Source: JAVBJV01 sp031555315
GTDB taxonomy: Bacteria; Pseudomonadota; Alphaproteobacteria; Acetobacterales; Acetobacteraceae
Assembly (NCBI GenBank): GCA_031555315.1
Contig: JAVBUO010000008.1
Span: 62,001-126,000 of the forward strand
Reading direction: 5' to 3'
DNA: 64,000 nt
Numbering within the stretch: position 1 is the first letter of the stretch; every line of letters begins with the position of its first letter. This document shows, in pieces, positions 55,804-64,000 of the stretch. The translations under genes and the position numbers were made by a program. A model generated the notes under the pieces. The model was not told the DNA's origin. It did no database searches and was given only the letters and a program-made list of their open reading frames with translations.

Positions 55804-58800
55804 ATGCCCAAACGCACGGACATCAAGAGCATCATGATCATCGGCGCGGGGCCGATCGTCATCGGGCAGGCGTGCGAGTTCGACTACTCCGGCGCCCAGG
55901 CGTGCAAGGCGCTGCGCGAGGAAGGCTATCGCGTCGTTCTGGTGAATTCGAACCCGGCGACGATCATGACCGATCCGTCGCTGGCCGACGCCACCTATGT
56001 CGAGCCGATCACCCCCGAGGTGGTGGAAAAGATCATCGCCAAGGAACGCCCCGACGCGATCCTGCCGACCATGGGCGGGCAGACGGCGCTGAACACGGCG
56101 ATGAAGCTCGACGGCATGGGCGTGCTGAAGAAATACAACTGCGAGCTGATCGGCGCAAAGGCCGCGGTGATCGACAAGGCCGAAGACCGCCAGAAATTCC
56201 GCGACGCGATGGAGAAAATCGGCATCGAAAGCCCGCGCAGCACCATCGCCCACACGATGGACGAGGCGCGTGCCGCCTTGCCCGGCATCGGTCTGCCGTG
56301 TGTGATCCGCCCGTCCTTCACGCTGGGCGGCACCGGCGGCGGCATCGCGTACAACAAGGAAGAATTCGAGGCGATCGTCGCCTCGGGCCTCGACGCCTCG
56401 ATGACCAGCGAAGTGCTGATCGAGGAAAGCGTGCTCGGCTGGAAAGAGTTCGAGATGGAAGTGGTCCGCGACACGGCGGACAACTGCATCATCGTCTGCT
56501 CGATCGAGAACATCGACCCGATGGGCATCCATACGGGTGACTCGATCACCGTCGCCCCGGCGCTGACCCTGACCGACCGCGAATACCAGCGTCTGCGCGA
56601 TGCCTCGATCGCGTGTCTGCGCGAGATTGGCGTCGATACCGGCGGATCGAACGTGCAGTTCGCCATCAACCCGGCCGACGGGCGTCTGGTGGTGATCGAG
56701 ATGAACCCGCGCGTGTCGCGGTCGTCCGCGCTGGCATCGAAGGCCACCGGCTTCCCGATCGCCAAGATCGCCGCCAAACTCGCCGTCGGTTACACGCTCG
56801 ACGAACTGAAGAACGACATCACCCGCGTCACACCCGCCTCGTTCGAGCCGACCATCGACTACGTGGTGGTGAAAATCCCGCGCTTCACCTTCGAGAAATT
56901 CCCCGGCACGCCGGCCACGCTGACCACGGCGATGAAGTCGGTCGGCGAGGCGATGTCGATCGGGCGTTCGTTCGCCGAGGCGCTGCAGAAGGGCCTGCGC
57001 TCGATGGAAACCGGCCTGACCGGGCTGGACGAAGTTCCGGCGCCGGGTGACGACAAGTCGGCCTATATCGCCGCGCTGTCCGCACCGAAGCCGGACCGCA
57101 TCCTGATGGCGGCGCAGGCGCTGCGCGCCGGACTGACGGTCGAGGAAATCCACGCGGCCAGCAAATTCGATCCGTGGTTCCTGCGCGAGCTGGAAAAGAT
57201 CATCGCCACCGAGCGCGCGATCAGAGAAAACGGCCTGCCCAGCACCGCCAACGCACTGCGCACCGTGAAAGCCATGGGCTTCAGCGACGTGCAACTCGCC
57301 CGGCTGGCGGGCAAAAAGCCCGCCGACGTCTCGGCCCTGCGCCGTAAGCTGGGCGTCACCCCGGTCTACAAGCGCATCGACACCTGCGCGGGCGAATTCG
57401 CCTCGGCCACGCCGTATATGTATTCGACCTACGAAGGCGGGTTCGGCGCGCCGGTGTGCGAAGCCGATATCAGCGATCGCAGAAAAGTGATCATCCTCGG
57501 CGGCGGGCCGAACCGTATCGGCCAGGGGATCGAATTCGATTATTGCTGCGTGCACGCCGCCTATGCGCTGAAGGAAATCGGGGTCGAGGCCATCATGGTC
57601 AACTGCAACCCCGAAACCGTCTCGACCGACTATGACACATCCGACCGTCTGTATTTCGAACCGCTGACCGAAGAGGACGTACTGTCGCTGGTGCGGCTGG
57701 AACAGCAGAAGGGCACGCTGCTGGGCTGTATCGTGCAGTACGGCGGGCAGACGCCGCTGAAACTGTCGCAAGCGCTGTCGCGCGAGGGCATTCCGCTGCT
57801 CGGCACCTCGGCCGACGCGATCGACATCGCCGAAGACCGCGAACGCTTCCAGCATCTGCTGAAGAACCTCAACCTGCGCCAGCCCGAAAACGGCACGGCG
57901 CGCAGCACCGAGGAAGCGGAAGCGATCGCCGAGCGTATCGGCTTTCCGGTGGTGATCCGCCCATCCTACGTGCTGGGCGGCCGTGCGATGGAAATCGTCC
58001 ACGATATGGCCGGTCTGCGCCGTTACATGACCACCGCCGTGCAGGTCTCGGGCGACAACCCGGTACTGATCGACCGCTATCTGTCCGACGCCATCGAGGT
58101 CGACGTCGACTGCATCTCGGACGGCGAGAACGTCTATGTCGCCGGCGTGATGGAGCATATCGAGGAAGCCGGCATCCATTCCGGCGACAGCGCCTGCGCC
58201 CTGCCGCCCTATTCGCTGTCGCCCGCCCTGATCACCGAGATCAAGGCCGAAACCGCGGCGATGGCCAAGGCGCTGAACGTCGTCGGTCTGATGAACGTAC
58301 AGTACGCGGTGAAGGACGACACGATCTACGTGCTGGAAGTGAACCCGCGGGCCTCGCGCACCGCGCCCTTCGTCGCCAAGGCCACCGGCGTGCCGGTCGC
58401 CAAGATCGGCGCCAAGGTGATGGCGGGCGCCAGGCTGACCGACTTCCAGCTCGACGACGATGCCGTATATCGCCACGTCGCGGTAAAGGAAGCCGTGTTC
58501 CCGTTCAGCCGTTTCCCGAACGTCGACACCATCCTCGGCCCCGAGATGAAGTCGACCGGCGAGGTCATGGGGCTGGACACCAGCTTCGAACGCGCCTTTG
58601 CCAAGGCGCAGCTCGGCGCCGGCGTGAAGCTGCCGCTGGAAGGCCGGGCGTTCGTTTCCGTAAAGAACAGCGACAAGGGCACGGTGGTCGCCATGGCGCG
58701 CCGGCTGATCGAGATGGGTTTCGACGTGGTGGCGACCGGCGGCACCGCCGCCGTCATCCAGAACGCCGGCCTGCCCGCCACCCGGATCAACAAGGTGCTG

Positions 58801-59043
58801 GAAGGCCGCCCGAACTGCGTCGACGCCATCCGGAACGGCGAGATTCAGATCGTTATCAACACGACATCCTCGGGCCAGTCGGTCGCGGACAGCTTCGATA
58901 TCCGCCGCAATGCGCTGACTCACGGGGTTCCGGTGTTCACAACCATCGCGGGAGCGCGGGCCGCCGTGCATGCGATTGCCGCCCTGAAAGCCGGGACGCT
59001 TGAAGTCGCGCCCCTTCAATCGTATTTTACCTCCTCGTTCTGA
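55804..59043 (+). CDS. carB: Carbamoyl-phosphate synthase large subunit
   Basis: A 1079-residue synthase making carbamoyl phosphate from bicarbonate, two ATP and ammonia from CarA. Two homologous halves are visible: ATP-grasp 1 begins near SIMIIGAGPIVIGQACEFDY with SFTLGGTGGGIAYN; ATP-grasp 2 begins near KVIILGGGPNRIGQGIEFDY with SYVLGGRAMEIVHD. The C-terminal MGS-like domain (KGTVVAMARRLIEMGFDVVA) binds effectors. Length is normal. GGAG lies nine bases before the ATG. The carA-carB order is interrupted here by two genes. Confidence 0.98.
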   Translation: MPKRTDIKSIMIIGAGPIVIGQACEFDYSGAQACKALREEGYRVVLVNSNPATIMTDPSLADATYVEPITPEVVEKIIAKERPDAILPTMGGQTALNTAMKLDGMGVLKKYNCELIGAKAAVIDKAEDRQKFRDAMEKIGIESPRSTIAHTMDEARAALPGIGLPCVIRPSFTLGGTGGGIAYNKEEFEAIVASGLDASMTSEVLIEESVLGWKEFEMEVVRDTADNCIIVCSIENIDPMGIHTGDSITVAPALTLTDREYQRLRDASIACLREIGVDTGGSNVQFAINPADGRLVVIEMNPRVSRSSALASKATGFPIAKIAAKLAVGYTLDELKNDITRVTPASFEPTIDYVVVKIPRFTFEKFPGTPATLTTAMKSVGEAMSIGRSFAEALQKGLRSMETGLTGLDEVPAPGDDKSAYIAALSAPKPDRILMAAQALRAGLTVEEIHAASKFDPWFLRELEKIIATERAIRENGLPSTANALRTVKAMGFSDVQLARLAGKKPADVSALRRKLGVTPVYKRIDTCAGEFASATPYMYSTYEGGFGAPVCEADISDRRKVIILGGGPNRIGQGIEFDYCCVHAAYALKEIGVEAIMVNCNPETVSTDYDTSDRLYFEPLTEEDVLSLVRLEQQKGTLLGCIVQYGGQTPLKLSQALSREGIPLLGTSADAIDIAEDRERFQHLLKNLNLRQPENGTARSTEEAEAIAERIGFPVVIRPSYVLGGRAMEIVHDMAGLRRYMTTAVQVSGDNPVLIDRYLSDAIEVDVDCISDGENVYVAGVMEHIEEAGIHSGDSACALPPYSLSPALITEIKAETAAMAKALNVVGLMNVQYAVKDDTIYVLEVNPRASRTAPFVAKATGVPVAKIGAKVMAGARLTDFQLDDDAVYRHVAVKEAVFPFSRFPNVDTILGPEMKSTGEVMGLDTSFERAFAKAQLGAGVKLPLEGRAFVSVKNSDKGTVVAMARRLIEMGFDVVATGGTAAVIQNAGLPATRINKVLEGRPNCVDAIRNGEIQIVINTTSSGQSVADSFDIRRNALTHGVPVFTTIAGARAAVHAIAALKAGTLEVAPLQSYFTSSF

Positions 59044-59049
59044 GCGATC

Positions 59050-59085
59050 GCCGCCGCGCCCCGCCCGGGTGCGGCGGCAGTTTTT
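59050..59085 (+). terminator. Intrinsic terminator after carB
   Basis: GCCGCCGC at 59050-59057 pairs with GCGGCGGC at 59071-59078, followed by AG and five T. It lies 7 bases past the carB stop and separates it from greA. Confidence 0.75.
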
Positions 59086-59127
59086 GTCCTCCGGACATCT
59101 TTTCCGGACTTTGATAAGGATACTGCC

Positions 59128-59616
59128 GTGCAGAAGTTCCCCATGACCGCGCAGGGCCTGGCCCGGCTGGAAGAGGAGCTGAAGACTCTGAAGAGCCAGG
59201 AACGGCCCGCCGTGATTCGCGCCATCGCCGAAGCACGCAGCCATGGTGACCTCAGCGAGAACGCCGAATACCATGCCGCCCGCGAACGGCAGTCCTTCAT
59301 CGAGGGCCGGATCGAGGAACTCGAGGTCATCGTCTCGTCCGCCGAGGTGATCGACCCGACCCAACTGTCGGGCGATAATGTGAAATTCGGCGCGCATGTG
59401 AAGGTCGTCGACGAGGAGACCGACAAGGAAGCCACCTATCAGATCGTCGGCGTGCACGAGGCCGATATCAAACAGGGGCTGCTGTCGATCTCGTCGCCGC
59501 TGGCCAAGGCGCTGATCGGCAAGAAGAAGGGCGATTCCATCTCCGTCCCCGCCCCGGGCGGCGACCGCAGCTACGAAATTCTCAGCGTAAAATTCAAGGG
59601 CGCGGACGCACGTTGA
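59128..59616 (+). CDS. greA: Transcription elongation factor GreA
   Basis: A 162-residue factor that rescues backtracked RNA polymerase by stimulating transcript cleavage. The N-terminal coiled coil holds LARLEEELKTLKSQERPAVI and the acidic tip in HGDLSENAEYHAARERQ. The FKBP-like C-terminal domain follows. The start is a GTG at 59128 with AAGGA eight bases upstream. Its stop overlaps the ilvA start. Confidence 0.96.
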   Translation: MQKFPMTAQGLARLEEELKTLKSQERPAVIRAIAEARSHGDLSENAEYHAARERQSFIEGRIEELEVIVSSAEVIDPTQLSGDNVKFGAHVKVVDEETDKEATYQIVGVHEADIKQGLLSISSPLAKALIGKKKGDSISVPAPGGDRSYEILSVKFKGADAR

Positions 59617-60809
59617 TCACCTTCGAAGACGTCAAGGCCGCGCACGCCCGTATCGCCGGCAGCATTCCGCGCACGCCGACCGTGTATTCGGATTCCCTGT
59701 CGCGCGCGCTGGGCACGGATATCTGGCTGAAGCTCGACAACCAGCTGCCGATCGGCGCCTACAAGGAACGCGGCGCCGCCAACCGCCTGGCGCTGCTGAC
59801 CGATGCCGAGCGCAAGGCCGGTGTGGTGGCGATGTCGGCGGGCAACCATGCGCAGGCCGTGGCGCGCCATGCGTCGCTGCTGGGCATTGGCGCGACGATC
59901 GTCATGCCGCGCTTCACGCCCGCGACCAAAATCACCCGCACGGCATCGTGGGGCGCGGAAGTAGTGCTGCACGGCGACACGCTGCCCGAAGCCGCCGATC
60001 ATGCCTTCGCGCTGGCGCACGAGCACGGCTACACCTTCGTGCATCCGTACGACGATCCGGCGGTGATGGCGGGCGGCGGCACCGTCGCCATCGAAATGCT
60101 GGAGGACGCGCCCGAGATCGACACGCTGATCATCCCCTATGGCGGCGGCGGCCTGGTCAGCGGCTGCGCGGTGGCCGCGGCGGCGTCAAGGCCGGGGATC
60201 GAGGTGATCGGCGTCGAGGTGGAAGCCTATTCCGCCGGTTCGCAGCGCCGGGCCGGCAAGCCGATTTCGGTCGGCGGCCCGACCATCGCCGAGGGCATCG
60301 CGGTGCGCGACATCGGCGTGCAGACCTGGGCGGTGATCGAACGCATGGTCAGCGACCTGGTGGTGGTCAACGAGGAACAGACCGAACGCGCCATCGCCAT
60401 GCTGCTGGAAAACGCCAAGACCGTCGCCGAGGGTGCGGGTGCCGTGGGGGTGGCCGCCGTGCTGGCACATCCCGAACGCTTCAAGGGACGCAAGATCGGC
60501 ACGGTGATCAGCGGCGGCAATATCGATTCCCGCGTGCTGTCGAACGTGCTGCAGCGCAACCTGCTGCGCGACGGACGCATCCTGAAGCTGACGCTGGAAA
60601 TCCCCGACCGCCCCGGTGTGCTGGCCGACATCACGGCCCGCGTGGCGAGCGTGGGCGCCAACATCATCGAAGTGATCCACCAGCGCCTGTTCCATTCCCC
60701 CAGCGTGCAGGACGCGCGGCTGGATCTGGTGATCGAAGCACGCGACGCCGCCCATGGCCGCGCCGTGGTCGAGGCGCTGGAAGCCGGGCGGTACGTGATT
60801 CAGCGGTGA
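59613..60809 (+). CDS. ilvA: Threonine ammonia-lyase (threonine dehydratase)
   Basis: A 398-residue PLP enzyme turning threonine into 2-oxobutanoate, the first step toward isoleucine or a catabolic route. PLP Lys51 is in GAYKERGAANR, with AMSAGNHAQAVA and the GGGGLVSG phosphate loop. A C-terminal ACT domain (about 325-398, LEIPDRPGVLADITARVAS) probably binds an effector. The start is TTG at 59613, overlapping the greA stop (TTGA) for coupled translation. The length suits the single-ACT form. It meets the VOC gene tail to tail with a 10-base overlap. Confidence 0.93.
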   Translation: MITFEDVKAAHARIAGSIPRTPTVYSDSLSRALGTDIWLKLDNQLPIGAYKERGAANRLALLTDAERKAGVVAMSAGNHAQAVARHASLLGIGATIVMPRFTPATKITRTASWGAEVVLHGDTLPEAADHAFALAHEHGYTFVHPYDDPAVMAGGGTVAIEMLEDAPEIDTLIIPYGGGGLVSGCAVAAAASRPGIEVIGVEVEAYSAGSQRRAGKPISVGGPTIAEGIAVRDIGVQTWAVIERMVSDLVVVNEEQTERAIAMLLENAKTVAEGAGAVGVAAVLAHPERFKGRKIGTVISGGNIDSRVLSNVLQRNLLRDGRILKLTLEIPDRPGVLADITARVASVGANIIEVIHQRLFHSPSVQDARLDLVIEARDAAHGRAVVEALEAGRYVIQR

Positions 60810-61279
60810 GGCTGTAATGCCGCTTCTAGCGCTGCAATATCGGGCTTTACCATGTTCAGCATCACCTCGGTCACGCGGCGCACCTTGTCGGGGTCGGGAT
60901 TGCTCATCAATTCGCCCAGGCGCTTCGGCACGATCTGCCAGCACAGGCCCCAGCGGTCGCGCAGCCAGCCACATTGCTCGACCGAACCACCCGCGCGCAA
61001 CGCATCCCATAGCCGGTCAATTTGGGCCTGATCGGCGCATTCGACCATGATCGAAAAACTGTGATTGAACGGGTCGAGTTTACCGGCCTCAATTGCCATA
61101 TACCGCTGATCACCCAGCATGAACGCCGCGATCCGCACACTGCCAGCGGGGCCAGATGGCGTATCGGCCGGAATGGCGGTGATCCAATGGAATATCGAAC
61201 CAGGTAGCAGCGACACATAAAAACGCACCGCCGTTTCCATATCCTTCTCGAACCACAGGTGCTGCGTGATGGTCGTCAT
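60800..61279 (-). CDS. VOC superfamily protein (PhnB-like)
   Basis: A 159-residue protein of the vicinal-oxygen-chelate fold in the PhnB/DUF1338-like subgroup, starting TTITQHLWFEKDMETAVRFY with FHWITAIP, GSVRIAAFMLGDQRYMAIEAG, and SFSIMVECADQAQIDRLWDAL and LCWQIVPKRLGE. These are often small binding or metal-dependent proteins annotated as methyltransferases by old homology; no enzyme activity can be claimed. Its end overlaps the ilvA end by ten bases. Confidence 0.88.
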   Translation of the reverse strand: MTTITQHLWFEKDMETAVRFYVSLLPGSIFHWITAIPADTPSGPAGSVRIAAFMLGDQRYMAIEAGKLDPFNHSFSIMVECADQAQIDRLWDALRAGGSVEQCGWLRDRWGLCWQIVPKRLGELMSNPDPDKVRRVTEVMLNMVKPDIAALEAALQPHR

Positions 61280-61368
61280 GCTGAACGCCCTCGCCCGGGA
61301 GCCATAACGCTAGGCCTGCCGCGGCAGGCGAGGCAAGCGCGTTATCGCCTTCGCCTAGATGACGTACA

Positions 61369-61845
61369 TCAAATCGGCACGCCGGCGTGGTTCTTGCTGG
61401 TGCGGATGGTCTGAAGCGTCTGCACGCGCGCCACGTTCGGGCCGCCGGTCAGGCGCTGGGTCAGTTCGTTCTCGTGCGCCGTGTCGCGCGCCATCAGCCG
61501 CAGCAGGAAATCGCCGCCGCCGCGGATCATGTGACATTCGCGCACCTCGGGCCAGGCCGAGACCTCGGTCTCGAACGCCGACAGCACGGCCTCTTTCTGG
61601 CTCTCCAGCCCGACGACCGCGAAAAAGGTAATTTCATACCCCAGCTTCGTCGGGTCGGTGTCGGCGTGGTAGCCGCGGATAACCCCCGACTCCTCGAGCC
61701 GGCGCACCCGGCGCAGGCAGGGCGGGGCGGAAATATCCGCCTTCTTCGCCAGATCGACATTGGTCATCCGCCCGTCCCACTGCAATTCGCGCAGAATGAT
61801 CCGGTCGATCTCGTCAAGATGGGGCCGCTCGGCAGTCAATTTCAT
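61369..61845 (-). CDS. Lrp/AsnC family transcriptional regulator
   Basis: A 158-residue regulator. The N-terminal HTH holds LDEIDRIILRELQWDGRM, VDLAKKADIS and PPCLRRVRRLEESGVIRGY. The RAM ligand domain follows (ITFFAVVGLES, VRECHMIRGGGDFLLRL). It likely senses an amino acid. The ATG at 61845 (MKLTAERP) is chosen. It is divergent from trxB, with 181 bases between starts, a linkage seen in other alphaproteobacteria, and may control that gene or itself from the shared region. Confidence 0.92.
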   Translation of the reverse strand: MKLTAERPHLDEIDRIILRELQWDGRMTNVDLAKKADISAPPCLRRVRRLEESGVIRGYHADTDPTKLGYEITFFAVVGLESQKEAVLSAFETEVSAWPEVRECHMIRGGGDFLLRLMARDTAHENELTQRLTGGPNVARVQTLQTIRTSKNHAGVPI

Positions 61846-62026
61846 TCCGTTCCTGATCTGGCATCTCCAAGAAACATGCCCGGGAAACATGCCTGGTACG
61901 CAATATCATTACTCTTTTCGCGCTTCGCAAGGGTCCAGACACAAAAACCCCGGACAGCCAAGCTTGTATCGCCCCCAGGAAGCCCGCATATCCACGGGAT
62001 ACGTTTTTCGATTCTGTCAGGAAGCC

Positions 62027-62998
62027 ATGTCTTCAACCCACCATATGCGCGCCTTGATCATCGGCGCGGGCCCCGCCGGATACACCGCCGCGATCTATGC
62101 GGCGCGCGCCGGTCTGCAACCGGTTCTGGTCGCCGGCATGCAGCCCGGCGGGCAACTGACCATCACCACCGATGTCGAAAACTACCCGGGCTTCGCCGAA
62201 GCCGTGCAAGGCCCGTGGCTGATGGAACAGATGGCCAAGCAGGCCGAACATGTCGGTACCCGGCTGATCGACGACGTGATCGTCTCTGTCGATTTCTCAT
62301 CCCGGCCATTCAAGTGCGTGGGCGATTCCGCAGACACCTATATCGCCGAGACGGTGGTGATCGCCACCGGCGCCCAGGCGCGCTGGCTGGGGCTGCCGAG
62401 CGAAAAGGCGCTGTCCGGTTTCGGCGTGTCGGCCTGCGCCACCTGCGACGGGTTCTTCTATCGCGGCAAGAAGGTGATCGTGGTCGGCGGCGGCAATTCC
62501 GCCGTGGAAGAGGCGCTGTACCTGACCAATCACGCCGCACACGTCACGCTGATCCACCGCCGTAACACGCTGCGCGCCGAGAAGATCCTGCAGAACCGGT
62601 TGATGCAGCATCCCAAGATCAGCGTGGTCTGGGACAGTGTGGTCGAGGAGGTTCTGGCCTCGGACACCACGCCGGCCACAGCCACCGGCGTGCGGATCCG
62701 TAATGTCAGGACCGAGGAGATCAGCACGATCGATGCCGACGGCATCTTCATCGCCATCGGTCATTCGCCTGCCACCGCCCTGTTCAAGGGCCAGATCGCC
62801 ATGGACGCCGAGGGGTATGTCATCACGACGCCGGGGTCCACCCGCACCAGCGTCGAAGGGGTGTTCGCCGCCGGCGACGTGCAGGACAAGATCTACCGTC
62901 AGGCGGTTACCGCAGCCGGAACCGGGTGTATGGCCGCGCTGGAGATCGAGAAATTTCTCGCCCATGCCGACGCCGCACAGCAGCAGGCCGCCGAATAA
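62027..62998 (+). CDS. trxB: Thioredoxin-disulfide reductase
   Basis: A 323-residue FAD/NADPH enzyme that reduces thioredoxin. The FAD motif is ALIIGAGPAGYTAA, the redox pair is Cys137/Cys140 in SACATCDGFF, the NADPH motif is VIVVGGGNSAVEEAL, and GVFAAGDVQDKIYRQA closes the FAD site. AGGAA just before the ATG at 62027 (MSSTHHMRAL) supports this start; the frame stays open upstream but without a likely start. It is divergent from the Lrp gene. Confidence 0.96.
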   Translation: MSSTHHMRALIIGAGPAGYTAAIYAARAGLQPVLVAGMQPGGQLTITTDVENYPGFAEAVQGPWLMEQMAKQAEHVGTRLIDDVIVSVDFSSRPFKCVGDSADTYIAETVVIATGAQARWLGLPSEKALSGFGVSACATCDGFFYRGKKVIVVGGGNSAVEEALYLTNHAAHVTLIHRRNTLRAEKILQNRLMQHPKISVVWDSVVEEVLASDTTPATATGVRIRNVRTEEISTIDADGIFIAIGHSPATALFKGQIAMDAEGYVITTPGSTRTSVEGVFAAGDVQDKIYRQAVTAAGTGCMAALEIEKFLAHADAAQQQAAE

Positions 62999-63001
62999 TG
63001 A

Positions 63002-63051
63002 ATCATTATATACAGTTCTGAAAATAGAGCAGATCGCAGCCGCATAATGAT
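63002..63051. promoter_or_regulatory. Inverted repeat upstream of the LysR gene
   Basis: ATCATTAT at 63002-63009 and its complement ATAATGAT at 63044-63051 lie in an AT-rich gap between trxB and the LysR-type gene. They could be an operator, or a spaced hairpin behind trxB. The support is only the 8-bp match. Confidence 0.3.
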
Positions 63052-63111
63052 ATACCCAACGTTGCAAATATAGCATAACCGGACTTCAATCGGTTTTCGG
63101 AGGCCTGAGAA

Positions 63112-64000
63112 ATGGACTGGGATAAACTGCGGGTTTTTCATGCCGTTGCGGAAGCTGGCAGTTTCACCCATGCGGGAGAGACTCTGAACCTCAGCCAGTC
63201 GGCCGTCAGCCGGCAGATATCGGCGCTGGAAGAGGCGCTGCAGGTGCCGCTGTTCCACCGCCATGCCCGCGGCCTGATCCTGACCGAACAGGGCGAATCC
63301 CTGAACCGCACGGTGCGCGAGGTCTTCGCCAAGCTCGCAATGACCGAGGCGCTGTTGACGGAAAGCAAGGAAAAACCCGCCGGCCGCCTGAAGCTGACCA
63401 CCACGGCGGGTTTCGGGGTTTTCTGGCTGGCCCCCAGGCTGAAGGAATTTCTGCAGCTGCATCCCGACGTCACCGTCACGCTGCTGCTCGACGATGCCGA
63501 TCTGGACCTGGCGATGCGCGAGGCCGATGTCGCCATCCGCATGCATCCGCCCAAACAGCCCGACTTGATCCAGCGGCACCTGATGTCGATCACCTGGGGG
63601 ATCTACGCCAGCCAGGACTATCTGCAGAAGCACGGCACGCCGCAGAAGGTGGCGGACCTCGATAACGGCAAGCATCAGTTCGTCGCGTGGGGCGACTATC
63701 GCCCGCCGGTCGACCGCATCAACTGGCTGATGGAACTGGGCCGCGAGCCGGGCCATCCGCGCCGCGCCACGTTCGAGGTCAACAACTTCCAGGCCATGCT
63801 GGGGGCCGCCGAAGCCGGGGTCGGGATTGCCCCGCTGCCCGACTATCTGACCAAGGATTCCCCCAACCTGGTGCGGGTCCTGCCCGAGATACGCGGGCCG
63901 GTGATCGAATGCTTCTTCGTCTACCCGGAGGAATTGCGCAGCTCGAAGCGCGTCGCGGTGTTCCGCGATTTTCTGCTCACCCGGCTGGGCGAGGTGCACG
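63112..64000 (+). CDS. LysR family transcriptional regulator (3' end cut by window)
   Basis: The frame starts at ATG 63112, with GGAGG eight bases upstream, and stays open to the last base, giving about 296 residues. The N-terminal HTH is typical: LRVFHAVAEAGSFTHAGETL, LSQSAVSRQISALEEAL, LFHRHARGLILTEQGE. The substrate-binding domain follows (GRLKLTTTAGFGVFWLAPRL, READVAIRMHPP, GAAEAGVGIAPLPDYL). Regulators of this length are usually near complete, so only a few residues are missing. The target is unknown. Confidence 0.93.
   Translation, partial: MDWDKLRVFHAVAEAGSFTHAGETLNLSQSAVSRQISALEEALQVPLFHRHARGLILTEQGESLNRTVREVFAKLAMTEALLTESKEKPAGRLKLTTTAGFGVFWLAPRLKEFLQLHPDVTVTLLLDDADLDLAMREADVAIRMHPPKQPDLIQRHLMSITWGIYASQDYLQKHGTPQKVADLDNGKHQFVAWGDYRPPVDRINWLMELGREPGHPRRATFEVNNFQAMLGAAEAGVGIAPLPDYLTKDSPNLVRVLPEIRGPVIECFFVYPEELRSSKRVAVFRDFLLTRLGEVH

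Noticed and set aside
55795..59457. Very long open frame opposite carB and greA on the minus strand
   Set aside because: It mirrors the codons of carB, has His/Arg/Asp-rich low-complexity translation and no recognisable domain; it is a by-product of GC-rich third positions.

Overview
The window is GC-rich, densely coded DNA that looks like the chromosome of an alphaproteobacterium. The evidence is the run yqeY-dnaG-rpoD with an alphaproteobacterial-style RpoD, split glyQ/glyS next to pyruvate phosphate dikinase, a yfgM-like/bamB/der cluster, and a CarA carrying an in-frame N-terminal helix-turn-helix. The lineage inside Alphaproteobacteria cannot be fixed by eye; a Rhodospirillales-type member is a guess. 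I saw no rRNA, tRNA, insertion sequence or CRISPR array. Starts were chosen by reading upstream bases, so many differ from the longest open frame.

Layout. 1-2249: 3' part of a helicase-nuclease. 2253-8832 (minus): yfgM-like, bamB, der, amidase, M20 peptidase and a small membrane protein in one run. 8979-14256: a small lipoprotein facing five paralogous exported proteins built from repeated Cys-containing units, the least explained block here. 14366-19235: dihydroorotase, glycosyltransferase, ygfZ, rhlE. 19484-25095: glyQ-glyS-ppdK. 25171-28738: small proteins, an LprI-like coiled-coil protein and a GH17 glucan-type membrane protein. 28847-37618: two large autotransporters with AT-rich upstream DNA. 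37874-42990: threonine synthase-like enzyme, OpgC, OmpW, a second M20 peptidase, a MaoC hydratase. 43004-47460: a membrane J-protein with HscC, then a thiolase. 48007-52887: yqeY-dnaG-rpoD-acetyltransferase. 53078-60809: carA, a low-GC orphan, a LysE exporter, carB, greA, ilvA. 60800-64000: VOC protein, Lrp regulator, trxB, and a LysR regulator cut by the window end.

How genes work together. BamB and the YfgM-like protein serve outer-membrane and envelope protein biogenesis, which the autotransporters and OmpW depend on. GH17 and OpgC suggest synthesis and substitution of periplasmic or surface glucans. HscC and its J-protein form a specialised chaperone pair. CarA/CarB and the dihydroorotase belong to pyrimidine and arginine synthesis.

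The most interesting signals are the HTH-CarA fusion with two related palindromes just upstream (possible self-regulation), the five-gene exported repeat family, the composition change inside dnaG, and the low-GC orphan between carA and carB.
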